Below, piece by piece: positions 25,075-32,603 of a DNA stretch of 36,550 nt. This DNA comes from Verrucomicrobiota bacterium. Its GTDB lineage: Bacteria > Verrucomicrobiota > Verrucomicrobiia > Limisphaerales > JAFGQR01. The position numbers and the translations under genes are program-made. The stretch covers positions 1 through 36,550 of the forward strand of contig JAFGQR010000096.1 of assembly GCA_016935555.1 (NCBI GenBank). The letters are read 5' to 3'. Each line of letters begins with the position of its first letter. Positions within the stretch are counted from its first letter, which is position 1. Under the pieces are notes generated by a model. The model saw only the letters and a list, made by a program, of their open reading frames with translations. It searched no databases and was not told the DNA's origin.

Positions 25075-26697
25075 TCAGCGTTCGGGCGGTTCGGCCATCC
25101 GCCGGAATTCCCGGAGCAATTTCATCGGGACACGCCATGAGGTGCGGCCTTGCTGGTCGAGGTCGACTTGGAACTGGACGCGGGTGCCTTCGGACTGGAG
25201 GCGGGCCAGTTTGGTTTTCATGGCTTCGGGCAGCATGGGGTTGGCGGCGACGGAGCGTTGGATCATGGCGATGAGGTCGAGGTAGCCGGCGAGGACGGTG
25301 GTGTCTTTCAGGGGGGCGGTCCATGCGGGTTTTGAGGGGGCAGGTGTGGCGAGCAGCGCGGGCATTCGATCCGGCGTGGCGAAGAACAGCTGGTCGCCGC
25401 GGATGGCATACTCGAACACCAGGCGGCCTTCGGGCCACATGGCCGACAGTTGTTCCGCCTGGCCGGGCATGCGCAGCAGGGGGCTGTTGGTGTTGAGCGT
25501 GAGCGTGAAGCGGTCGACCGGGATCTGCCCGACGGCGTGGTGGTTCGTCTCGAACGTCATGGCGGCATAGAACTTGTCCGGCCCGGTCATGGCGCGCATG
25601 CTTTTGTCGAGAAACCCGGTCATGGTCGCATAGGCCTTGGCCGGGGTGCTGTGCGGAAACCGGTAGGCGCCGGCAAAGCTCATGCGGTCGGTCCAATAGA
25701 GGGACATGCCGACGTTCATCGGCAGCATCGCGAGCAGCATCCGGTCGAGTTCTTTCACCATGGGGTCGTCCGGTGGGATGTTCTGCATCTGCAACCCCAG
25801 CACGGTCATTCGCCTCAGCCAGTTCATGTGGTCGGAGGCGTCAGCCCAATGTCCTGCCGTTGAGAGCATCGCCTGCGGATCGATGTGGCGGAGTTCATGG
25901 GCGGTGATTCGGCCGGCCTGGGGTCTCAGCCAGCGGGCCAGCTCCGTTTCGGGTTTGGCCGCCAGGGCGGTTTCCACCGCGAGGGTGTCGGTCGTGACGT
26001 CGATGCCGAGGCGCAGCTGCTGCATGCCGCGGAGGGCGGTTTCCAGCAGTTCGAAGTAACCCGTCATGAGGTCGACCATGGCTTTGGGGTTGGTTCCGGG
26101 CGCTGCGAAGACGTCATTGGTGGCCAACACGTCGCGCATCAAGCGTTTGGCCTGCGTCAACATCGCCAGCCCCGCTTGTCGCAGCGGCTCGTTCAAGTGG
26201 AATGCCACGTGCACCGCCTGCCGCGGCGGCGCCACCGCCTGGGTCTCCCAACCCTCCAGCGCGGATGCCTCGGTCGCGCTCAACATCGCGCGCTGGCGCA
26301 GTGTCACCAGCCCCCATCCGCCCTCCAACGCCTTCCATTCCGCGGCCTGTTGCCTGAGCACGCCCTGGGGGCTGAGCCCCTCTTTGAACCGATCGAGATC
26401 TGTTGTCGGCACCTTGAGCGCCACAAGCGGCATCTTGCCGCCCTCATACCACACCGCGACCTGCCAGGGACGCCGCACATCAAATGTCGCGTCCTCCTTG
26501 ACTCCCAGCATCATGCCCAACTGCCGGCCTGCGTCGTCCGACGCCTCGGGATCCAGCGCCCGGCCCAAGCGGGTGGCGGCTTGCTGCAAGTCGCGGTAGC
26601 TTCGGACGGTCAGGGTGGCGAGCGGCTGAGCGTGCGCGACGCCGAGAGAAGCCGCCAGCAGGGCGGCGGACAGCGAACGAAGGTGGATGGGGTTCAT
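25075..26697 (-). CDS. Secreted protein of unknown function
   Basis: A 540-residue exported protein. MNPIHLRSLSAALLAASLGV followed by AHA|Q is a clear signal peptide. The mature part alternates amphipathic helices and strands, with many Met residues. It has no CxxC, CxxCH or catalytic motif that I can name; representative pieces are LGMMLGVKEDATFDVRRPWQ, VKELDRMLLAMLPMNVGMSL and DQLFFATPDRMPALLATPAP. The layout resembles DUF3352-like secreted proteins that are common in this kind of genome, but this is a loose likeness. It is the first gene of the minus-strand sugar locus, separated by 142 bp from the malectin protein, so it may be transcribed separately. It is divergent from the sugar-binding lipoprotein. 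Confidence 0.75.
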   Translation of the reverse strand: MNPIHLRSLSAALLAASLGVAHAQPLATLTVRSYRDLQQAATRLGRALDPEASDDAGRQLGMMLGVKEDATFDVRRPWQVAVWYEGGKMPLVALKVPTTDLDRFKEGLSPQGVLRQQAAEWKALEGGWGLVTLRQRAMLSATEASALEGWETQAVAPPRQAVHVAFHLNEPLRQAGLAMLTQAKRLMRDVLATNDVFAAPGTNPKAMVDLMTGYFELLETALRGMQQLRLGIDVTTDTLAVETALAAKPETELARWLRPQAGRITAHELRHIDPQAMLSTAGHWADASDHMNWLRRMTVLGLQMQNIPPDDPMVKELDRMLLAMLPMNVGMSLYWTDRMSFAGAYRFPHSTPAKAYATMTGFLDKSMRAMTGPDKFYAAMTFETNHHAVGQIPVDRFTLTLNTNSPLLRMPGQAEQLSAMWPEGRLVFEYAIRGDQLFFATPDRMPALLATPAPSKPAWTAPLKDTTVLAGYLDLIAMIQRSVAANPMLPEAMKTKLARLQSEGTRVQFQVDLDQQGRTSWRVPMKLLREFRRMAEPPER

Positions 26698-26860
26698 GGA
26701 GAAGGGGGATACGCGGCGATGAATCGGCTAAATTGAGACTTTCGTTGACGTGATGGTTTCAAACCGCCGGCACTCTGCACGGTTCCGGAGCCGCGTGGCG
26801 AGCAAAATCCGAACCCGGGGCTGGACCCATTGGGTGCAATCCTGCAGGCTCGGGCCTGAC

Positions 26861-27844
26861 ATGCCGGAAAGCGCGCAACCCTCAGGCCGTGCCCGACCCC
26901 GGCACCGGGGCGTCGGGCTGCTTGCAATGGCGATCGCCATCGGCATGGCCGCGTGCCGTCCCGGGCCGCCCTCCAACGCCGACGCCGACGCGGGGCCGGG
27001 CGCGCCGGTGATTGGCGTTTCGCTCTTGAACCTTTCCTCCGAGTTCATCGTGCTGTTGAACCAGGCGCTGAACGCCAAAGCGGCGCAGCTCGGAGTCCGG
27101 TTGATTGTGAACGACGCGCAGCGCAGCGCCGAGAAACAGGTGCAGCAGGTCGAGAGTTTCGTCGCCCAGCGCGTTGCCGCCGTCATCCTCAACCCCTGCG
27201 AGGTGGAGGCCAGCTCGCCCGCCGTGGACGTGGCGCTCGCCGCCGGCATCCCCGTCGTCAATGTCAACTCCGAGACCCGCTCGGCACCCACGGCCTTTGT
27301 CGGCTCGCGCGACGAGGAGTCCGGGCGTCTGGCGATGGGCGAGATCGCCCGGCGGCTGCGCGGGCGCGGCAACGTGGTCATGATGCACGGGTTCATGGGG
27401 CAGGCTGCGCAAATCAAGCGCGACCAGGGCGCGCGCGACGTTTTGGGCCGCCATCCCGGGCTGATTCTGCTGGCCGCCCAGAGCGCCGAGTGGGACCGCG
27501 CCAAGGCCATGGCGCTGATGGAGAATTGGATTCAGTCCCACGGCGGGCGCATCGACGCCGTGTTTGCCCAGAACGACGAGATGGGGATGGGCGCGCTGCT
27601 CGCCCTCGAGCAGGCCGGGTTGAAGTCCAAGGTCGTGGTCGTCAGCGTCGACGCCATCGCCGACGCGCTCCAGGCGGTTCGCGAGGGCCGTCTGGACGCG
27701 ACGGTGTTTCAGGACGCCCGGGCGCAGGCAGGCCAGGCCCTGGAAACCGCCGTCCGCATCCTTCGTGGCGAGCCTTATTCGAAAACCACCCTCATCCCCT
27801 TCCAGCTCGTGACTCGCGACAACGTGGGGCAGTTCCTGAAATAA
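26861..27844 (+). CDS. Sugar-binding lipoprotein, RbsB/periplasmic-binding type
   Basis: A 327-residue substrate-binding protein of the Peripla_BP_4 (ribose/galactose) type. The signal has a basic lead (SGRARPRHRG), a hydrophobic core (VGLLAMAIAIGMAAC) and a lipobox cysteine, MAAC, so it is anchored in a membrane. The mature domain reads PVIGVSLLNLSSEFIVLLNQ, VQQVESFVAQRVAAVILNPC, GIPVVNVNSETRSAPTAFVG, GNVVMMHGFMGQAAQIKRDQ, IDAVFAQNDEMGMGALLALE and VVVSVDAIADALQAVREGRL, a typical two-lobed ligand binder. ATG 26861 is chosen because an upstream in-frame ATG/GTG at 26750 would put 37 extra residues before the signal. No ATPase or permease gene is nearby. It may serve a distant ABC transporter or a sensor kinase. 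It is divergent from the sugar locus, 163 bp away. Confidence 0.9.
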   Translation: MPESAQPSGRARPRHRGVGLLAMAIAIGMAACRPGPPSNADADAGPGAPVIGVSLLNLSSEFIVLLNQALNAKAAQLGVRLIVNDAQRSAEKQVQQVESFVAQRVAAVILNPCEVEASSPAVDVALAAGIPVVNVNSETRSAPTAFVGSRDEESGRLAMGEIARRLRGRGNVVMMHGFMGQAAQIKRDQGARDVLGRHPGLILLAAQSAEWDRAKAMALMENWIQSHGGRIDAVFAQNDEMGMGALLALEQAGLKSKVVVVSVDAIADALQAVREGRLDATVFQDARAQAGQALETAVRILRGEPYSKTTLIPFQLVTRDNVGQFLK

Positions 27845-27894
27845 CCCGCCTCCGAACCCCGAACACCCGGCATCGGCCGCCAGACGGGCGCGGG

Positions 27895-27981
27895 AGAGTC
27901 CTTGACGACCGCCCCGCAACTTGCGCCTTGCAGCGCACAAACCTGATCTGCGAGCAACGTCTTTCACGGGTGAAGGACTCT
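27895..27981. repeat. Nine-base inverted repeat between convergent genes
   Basis: AGAGTCCTT (27895-27903) and AAGGACTCT (27973-27981) are perfect inverted copies 69 bp apart in the gap between the lipoprotein gene and kbl. Just inside the right copy, TTCAC/GTGAA (27963-27974) can form a small hairpin. It may be a weak bidirectional terminator or a trace of a small mobile element. Confidence 0.3.
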
Positions 27982-29164
27982 AGATGCCCAGCTCGCGTTT
28001 GACCGCGGCGAAAGCGTCCACAGCACGGCGCAGGTCCTCCCGGGAGTGCGCGGCGCTGATCTGGGTACGGATGCGGGCCTTGCCTTTGGGAACGACGGGG
28101 TAGCTGAAGCCGATGACGTAGACGCCGCGGGCGAGCATGGCGTCGGCGAAGCGCGTGGCCAGCGCGGCATCGCCGAGCATGACAGGGACGATGGGGTGTT
28201 GGCCCGGGAGCAGGTTGAAGCCGAGGCGTGTCATTTCGGCGCGAAAGAACCGGGTGTTGGCTTCGAGCCGATCCCGCAGGGCGGTGGACTCGGTGAGAAG
28301 ATCCAGGACTTTGAGGGACGCCCCGGCGATGCTCGGGGCCAGCGTGTTCGAGAACAGATAGGGGCGCGACCGCTGGCGCAGGTAATCGATGATCTCCTTC
28401 CGGCCGCTGGTGTAGCCGCCGCTGGCGCCCCCGAGCGCCTTGCCGAGCGTGCCGGTCAGGATGTCAACGCGGCCCATCACCTGGCGAAACTCGTGCGTGC
28501 CGCGGCCGCGCGGCCCCAGGAAGCCGACGGCGTGGGAATCGTCCACCATGACCATGGCCTCGTAACGGTCGGCCAGGTCGCAAATCGCCCCCAGGTCCGC
28601 AATGAAGCCGTCCATCGAAAAGACGCCGTCGGTGGCAATCATCCGGAAACGCGCGCCGCGGGCTTCCTGGAGGCGGACTTCGAGGTCGGCCATGTCGTTG
28701 TTGCGGTAGCGCAGGCGCTGCGCCTTGGAAAGGCGCACGCCGTCGATGATGCTGGCATGGTTCAGTTCGTCGGAGAGAACGGCGTCCTCAGATCCAAGCA
28801 GCGTTTCGAACAGCCCGCCGTTGGCGTCAAAACACGAACTGTACAGGATCGTGTCCTCGGTGCCCAGAAATTCGCTCAGGCGGCGCTCGAGCTGCTTGTG
28901 GACGCCCTGGGTGCCGCAGATGAAACGCACGCTGGCCAGGCCATAGCCCCATTGCCGCAAGGCCTCGTGGGCGGCTTCGGCGACCGCCGGATGCTGGGCC
29001 AAGCCGAGGTAGTTGTTCGCGCACAGGTTCAACACCGGCTGGCCGTCGGCCACCCGGATGGTGGTGCCCTGGGGGGTGACGATGACGCGCTCGTTCTTGA
29101 ACGTGCCCGCCTGCCGGATGTCCCCCAGCTGGGCGGCCAGATGGTTTTTGAAGGAGCCGAACAT
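27980..29164 (-). CDS. kbl: Glycine C-acetyltransferase (2-amino-3-ketobutyrate CoA ligase)
   Basis: This PLP enzyme of the alpha-oxoamine synthase family cleaves 2-amino-3-ketobutyrate with CoA to glycine and acetyl-CoA. It is the second step of threonine catabolism after Tdh, in the cytoplasm. The 394-residue length is nearly that of E. coli Kbl. Visible features are [16 protein letters not shown] (46-61), the [16 protein letters not shown] loop (78-93), [18 protein letters not shown] with the PLP-stacking His, [20 protein letters not shown] with the PLP-binding Asp 208, and [20 protein letters not shown] with the Schiff-base Lys 242. ATG 29164 matches the family start ([13 protein letters not shown]). 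It is the last gene of the tdh operon, three bases after the caspase-like gene. Confidence 0.96.
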   Translation of the reverse strand: MFGSFKNHLAAQLGDIRQAGTFKNERVIVTPQGTTIRVADGQPVLNLCANNYLGLAQHPAVAEAAHEALRQWGYGLASVRFICGTQGVHKQLERRLSEFLGTEDTILYSSCFDANGGLFETLLGSEDAVLSDELNHASIIDGVRLSKAQRLRYRNNDMADLEVRLQEARGARFRMIATDGVFSMDGFIADLGAICDLADRYEAMVMVDDSHAVGFLGPRGRGTHEFRQVMGRVDILTGTLGKALGGASGGYTSGRKEIIDYLRQRSRPYLFSNTLAPSIAGASLKVLDLLTESTALRDRLEANTRFFRAEMTRLGFNLLPGQHPIVPVMLGDAALATRFADAMLARGVYVIGFSYPVVPKGKARIRTQISAAHSREDLRRAVDAFAAVKRELGI

Positions 29165-29167
29165 AAA

Positions 29168-30679
29168 CTAGCGCGCGGTGAACACGACCCGGATCGGCTG
29201 CGCGCCGTGCGCTTCGCCAGGATGCGGAACCAGCACGAAATCGTCGGTGACCAGCGGCCGCCATTGCTCGCCGGAAAGGATCCGGACGTGGTGGAGACGG
29301 CGGGGCAGGAAGTGGACGATGGGGCGGCCGCCGCGCTGGGAGCCGTTACGGTTGATCGGCTTGAAGGTGCCGGCGCCCCGGCGCGGCAGGATGTCCAGGA
29401 TCCATGTGCCGTCCTTCTCCCCGAGCTGCTGTTCCCAGGCGCACGGGCCGCGGGCCATGCGCGCCTCCCAGCCCGGGTCCCCGTAAAACGCCAGCACGTC
29501 CCGGTCGAACAGCAGGCCGCGGCCGTCATGGTCCCGCAGACCCGCGGCGCGCGCCGCCTCGGTCAGCGGCATGCCGTTTGAGGCGCGGGCGTCGGGGTCG
29601 GCGTCGGCCCGGAGGCGTTCAGGGAAGAACGTGGCGAGCCTGTGGAGGAGGGCGACCTGGTTGGCCAGGAAGGCTTCGGCGAGGCTGAACCGGCCGGGCT
29701 GTTCGAGGAAGTAATCCAGGCACCCCCACCCGGCGTAGCCGTACCAGGTGGGAACGGTGTAGCCGATCATCTGGTGGACACCCGCGCTGGCCATCCACGC
29801 CAGCGCCATGCAGTCGGGACGATCGATGTGGCCCATGAGACAGTTGCCGACCGGCAGGTACACCTTGGGATTGGGGGATCGGATGGGCAAGCGCCGCTGT
29901 CGGGTGTCCAAGCCGTAGAGCTGGACGCCTTCGTGCCGGAACGACCCGTTCCGGTAGCCATACCCGATCATCCAGTCCCGCTGCGTGGCGTGTCCCGACG
30001 TGACAAACAGGTCGGCGTGGTAACGGTTGAGCGTGTCAACCAGCGCCTCCGTCGTGTCCGCAGGACCGGCCTGCTCGACCGGCGGCTTGCCGGGTTCTTT
30101 GCGGACCATGCGGCCCTGCTTCAGCTCGCAATACCACACCCCCTCCTCGCACATCTCCAGCGCCACCTCCGTGCCCGCTGCCACCTTGCGCACTGTCAGC
30201 GGCGCCGCGTGCTCGGCAATCCGCAATGCATCCGCCGCATCGCGCCCGGTCAGAATTCCCCACAAACAGTCCGGATACGGGTCGTTGTCGAACTGGCGGA
30301 CCAGGCGGTGCACCCGGGCCACCAGCTCGCGCGAAGCTTCCTCCGGCCGCGCCACCACACAGGTTCGCCGCGGGAAACGCGCGCGCAGCTCGGGCAGCGC
30401 CGAGGCCACCTCGGCCGGGTAACGGACGACGAACGCGGCGTGCTTGCGTTCCAGAGCCTCGACCACGCGCCGCCACTCGGGCCGGTCGAAGGTGGCCTGG
30501 GAAACCACCACCGCGTAGGTCGAAGCCGGCGCGGCGTTCGCGGCGCAGCCCATCCCCGCCCACAGGCCGGCGAGGCAGGCAAGCGGCCGCGCAGTCCGGG
30601 GGCGCGAGAATCGCCGCCACAAGCGCGACGGGCGGGACGGGCGAGGCGGGTTGGGACGGGGGTGGGGATGGGCGTTCAT
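29168..30679 (-). CDS. Predicted secreted caspase-fold (clan CD, C25-like) cysteine-protease-like protein
   Basis: A 503-residue protein encoded between tdh and kbl, 11 bp after one and 3 bp before the other. A long basic lead (RLWRRFSRPRTARP) precedes a hydrophobic core (LACLAGLWAGMGCAANAA), so export is likely; the MGC could be a lipobox and RRFSR a weak twin-arginine signal. The mature part starts TYAVVVSQATFDRPEWRRVV, as in gingipain-type C25 folds. The clan CD dyad pattern is visible: LFVTSGHATQRDW with His 230, and KVYLPVGNCLMGHID with Cys 280, followed by ALAWMASAGVHQMIGYTVPT. The tail from about 400 to 503 looks like a beta domain. It could be an active protease or a caspase-like pseudo-enzyme. 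No link with threonine catabolism is known to me; co-transcription is clear from the spacing. Its substrate cannot be inferred. Confidence 0.7.
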   Translation of the reverse strand: MNAHPHPRPNPPRPSRPSRLWRRFSRPRTARPLACLAGLWAGMGCAANAAPASTYAVVVSQATFDRPEWRRVVEALERKHAAFVVRYPAEVASALPELRARFPRRTCVVARPEEASRELVARVHRLVRQFDNDPYPDCLWGILTGRDAADALRIAEHAAPLTVRKVAAGTEVALEMCEEGVWYCELKQGRMVRKEPGKPPVEQAGPADTTEALVDTLNRYHADLFVTSGHATQRDWMIGYGYRNGSFRHEGVQLYGLDTRQRRLPIRSPNPKVYLPVGNCLMGHIDRPDCMALAWMASAGVHQMIGYTVPTWYGYAGWGCLDYFLEQPGRFSLAEAFLANQVALLHRLATFFPERLRADADPDARASNGMPLTEAARAAGLRDHDGRGLLFDRDVLAFYGDPGWEARMARGPCAWEQQLGEKDGTWILDILPRRGAGTFKPINRNGSQRGGRPIVHFLPRRLHHVRILSGEQWRPLVTDDFVLVPHPGEAHGAQPIRVVFTAR

Positions 30680-30690
30680 GGAAGGGGTGG

Positions 30691-31716
30691 TCAGCGCCAG
30701 TTTAACACGACTTTTCCGGAATGGCCGCTGAGCATGGCCTGGAAGCCCCGCTCGAACTCGGTGAAGTGGAAACGGTGCGTGATGACGGGCTTGATGTCCA
30801 GGCCGCTTTCCAGCATCACCGTCATCTTGTACCAGGTTTCGTACATCTCGCGCCCGTAAATGCCCTTGATCGTCAGCATGTTGAACACCACCTTGTTCCA
30901 GTCAATCGCCATCTCCGCCGGCGGAATGCCCAGCATCGCAATCTTGCCTCCATGACACATGGCCGCAATCATGTCGCGAAACGCCGCCGGGCTGCCGGAC
31001 ATCTCCAGGCCCACGTCGAATCCTTCCTTCATGCCCAGTTGTTGCTGCACCTCGGCGAGGGTGCTGCGGGTGACGTTGAGCGCCACCGTGGCCCCCATGG
31101 TCCTGGCCAGGTCCAGCCGGTAATCGTTCAGGTCGGTGACCACCACGTAGCGGGCGCCGGCGTGCCTGGCGACCGCCGCCGCCATGATCCCGATCGGGCC
31201 GGCACCCGTGATCAGCACGTCCTCGCCCAGCACCGGGAACGACAGCGCCGTGTGCACCGCGTTGCCAAACGGGTCGAAGATCGAGGCGACGTCGCGGTCA
31301 ATGCCCGGCGTGTGATGCCACACGTTGGTCATCGGCACCGCGATGTACTCCGCAAACGCCCCGGGCCGGTTCACGCCGATCCCCTGGGTGTCCTTGCACA
31401 GATGCCGCCGTCCCGCCAGGCAGTTGCGGCACCGCCCGCACACCACGTGCCCCTCCGCGCTGACAATCTCCCCGGCGAAAAAATCCTTCACGTTCGCCCC
31501 CACCTCGACCACCTCGCCCACAAACTCGTGCCCCACCACCATCGGCACCGGGATCGTCCGCTGCGCCCACTCGTCCCACTTGTAAATGTGCAGGTCCGTC
31601 CCGCAAATCCCCGTCCGGTCCACGCGGATCAACACGTCATTGATCCCCGGCTCCGGCACCGGCACGTCGTCCAGCCACAGGCCCGCGCGCCGCTCGCGCT
31701 TGACCAGCGCCTTCAT
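30691..31716 (-). CDS. tdh: L-threonine 3-dehydrogenase, zinc medium-chain dehydrogenase
   Basis: Tdh oxidises L-threonine with NAD+ to 2-amino-3-ketobutyrate, which Kbl then cleaves. Counted from ATG 31716 the protein has 341 residues, the E. coli length, and its zinc residues fall on the E. coli numbers: catalytic Cys 38 ([10 protein letters not shown]) with His 63 and Glu 64 (VVGHEF), and structural Cys 93, 96, 99 and 107 ([15 protein letters not shown]). The Rossmann loop is [20 protein letters not shown], followed by [39 protein letters not shown] is typical of Tdh as opposed to other alcohol or sorbitol dehydrogenases. An in-frame ATG at 31734 would add six residues (MKRATT). It heads the operon tdh, caspase-like gene, kbl, divergent from an XRE-cupin regulator. 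Confidence 0.96.
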   Translation of the reverse strand: MKALVKRERRAGLWLDDVPVPEPGINDVLIRVDRTGICGTDLHIYKWDEWAQRTIPVPMVVGHEFVGEVVEVGANVKDFFAGEIVSAEGHVVCGRCRNCLAGRRHLCKDTQGIGVNRPGAFAEYIAVPMTNVWHHTPGIDRDVASIFDPFGNAVHTALSFPVLGEDVLITGAGPIGIMAAAVARHAGARYVVVTDLNDYRLDLARTMGATVALNVTRSTLAEVQQQLGMKEGFDVGLEMSGSPAAFRDMIAAMCHGGKIAMLGIPPAEMAIDWNKVVFNMLTIKGIYGREMYETWYKMTVMLESGLDIKPVITHRFHFTEFERGFQAMLSGHSGKVVLNWR

Positions 31717-31881
31717 GGTCGTCGCTCTCTTCATCGTCCATCCCGCATGCGTTGGGCGCGGGGCCCCGGCAGCCGCGCCGCGCGGTTCCGCCCGCTCATC
31801 CCGCCGGGCCGCATTCTGTCATTGCCAAAGGGACTGGCCAGCGCCATGCTGTCCGGGATATCGGAACCCATGGGCGGCATC

Positions 31882-31899
31882 GTAGAACGCTCATTCTAC
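31882..31899. promoter_or_regulatory. Candidate operator between tdh and the XRE-cupin gene
   Basis: GTAGAA and TTCTAC are perfect inverted half-sites with a 6-base spacer (CGCTCA). They lie in a locally AT-rich stretch of the 220-bp divergent intergenic region, 37 bp before the regulator gene. An 18-bp dyad of this form suits an XRE dimer. TATATT at 31920-31925, 11 bp before ATG 31937, is a possible -10 box and would give the regulator a nearly leaderless transcript. Confidence 0.45.
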
Positions 31900-31936
31900 T
31901 ATGCAAGACAAAAATCCATTATATTAAACATCCCCC

Positions 31937-32545
31937 ATGCCCCCCAAAACACCCACGCCGCCCACGCCCGGCCCCGACCCCGACCACGCCGAAGCCATCA
32001 CCCGCCACCTGGGCAGCCGCGTCCGGCAGCTGCGCACCGAGCGGGACTGGTCGCTGGAGCAGCTCGGCAGCGCCAGCGGCGTGAGCCGGTCCATGCTCAG
32101 CCAAATCGAACGCGAGCAGGCCAATCCCACACTGGCGGTGGCGATGCGGATTGCGCGTGCGTTCGGCATGGGGCTGGGGGAGCTGCTGCAGATGCCGGCC
32201 GCCACGTCCAGGGTGACGGTGATCCGGGCGGACGACCGGACGTATCATTATCGTTCGGACAAAGACTGCCGGATTCGCACCCTGTCGCCGTTGAACCTGG
32301 AAAAGGACGTGGAATTCTACGAGGTGCAACTCCAGCCCGGCGGAGCCCTCCGCAGCGCGCCCCATTTCGCCGGCACCCGCGAGTTCCTCACCGTCCAGAA
32401 AGGCCGGGTGCGGGTCGAGTCGGGCGGAGACGCGGAGGGACTGGGGCCCGGGGATTCGGCGCATTACCGGGCGGACGTGGCGCACGCGCTCGTGAATGCG
32501 GGCAAGGGCGAGGCGGTGATTTTTCTGGTGGACATTTACCGGTAG
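31937..32545 (+). CDS. XRE-cupin transcriptional regulator
   Basis: A 202-residue cytoplasmic regulator. Residues about 25-82 are an XRE helix-turn-helix: LGSRVRQLRTERDWSLEQLG, SASGVSRSMLSQIEREQANP, then TLAVAMRIARAFGMGLGELL. Residues about 105-200 form a cupin: VEFYEVQLQPGGALRSAPHF, AGTREFLTVQKGRVRVESGG, then LGPGDSAHYRADVAHALVNA. Regulators of this architecture usually bind a small metabolite in the cupin and control adjacent catabolic genes. It is divergent from tdh with a dyad between them, so control of threonine breakdown is the simplest reading; sensing threonine or a product is inference. ATG 31937 is followed by a Pro-rich linker (PPKTPTPPTPGPDPD). Confidence 0.9.
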   Translation: MPPKTPTPPTPGPDPDHAEAITRHLGSRVRQLRTERDWSLEQLGSASGVSRSMLSQIEREQANPTLAVAMRIARAFGMGLGELLQMPAATSRVTVIRADDRTYHYRSDKDCRIRTLSPLNLEKDVEFYEVQLQPGGALRSAPHFAGTREFLTVQKGRVRVESGGDAEGLGPGDSAHYRADVAHALVNAGKGEAVIFLVDIYR

Positions 32546-32603
32546 CGATGGCGGATGGGGGCTGCCGGAGTGGTGGGGGATAGGGCATGCGGGCCGGGGC
32601 GGC

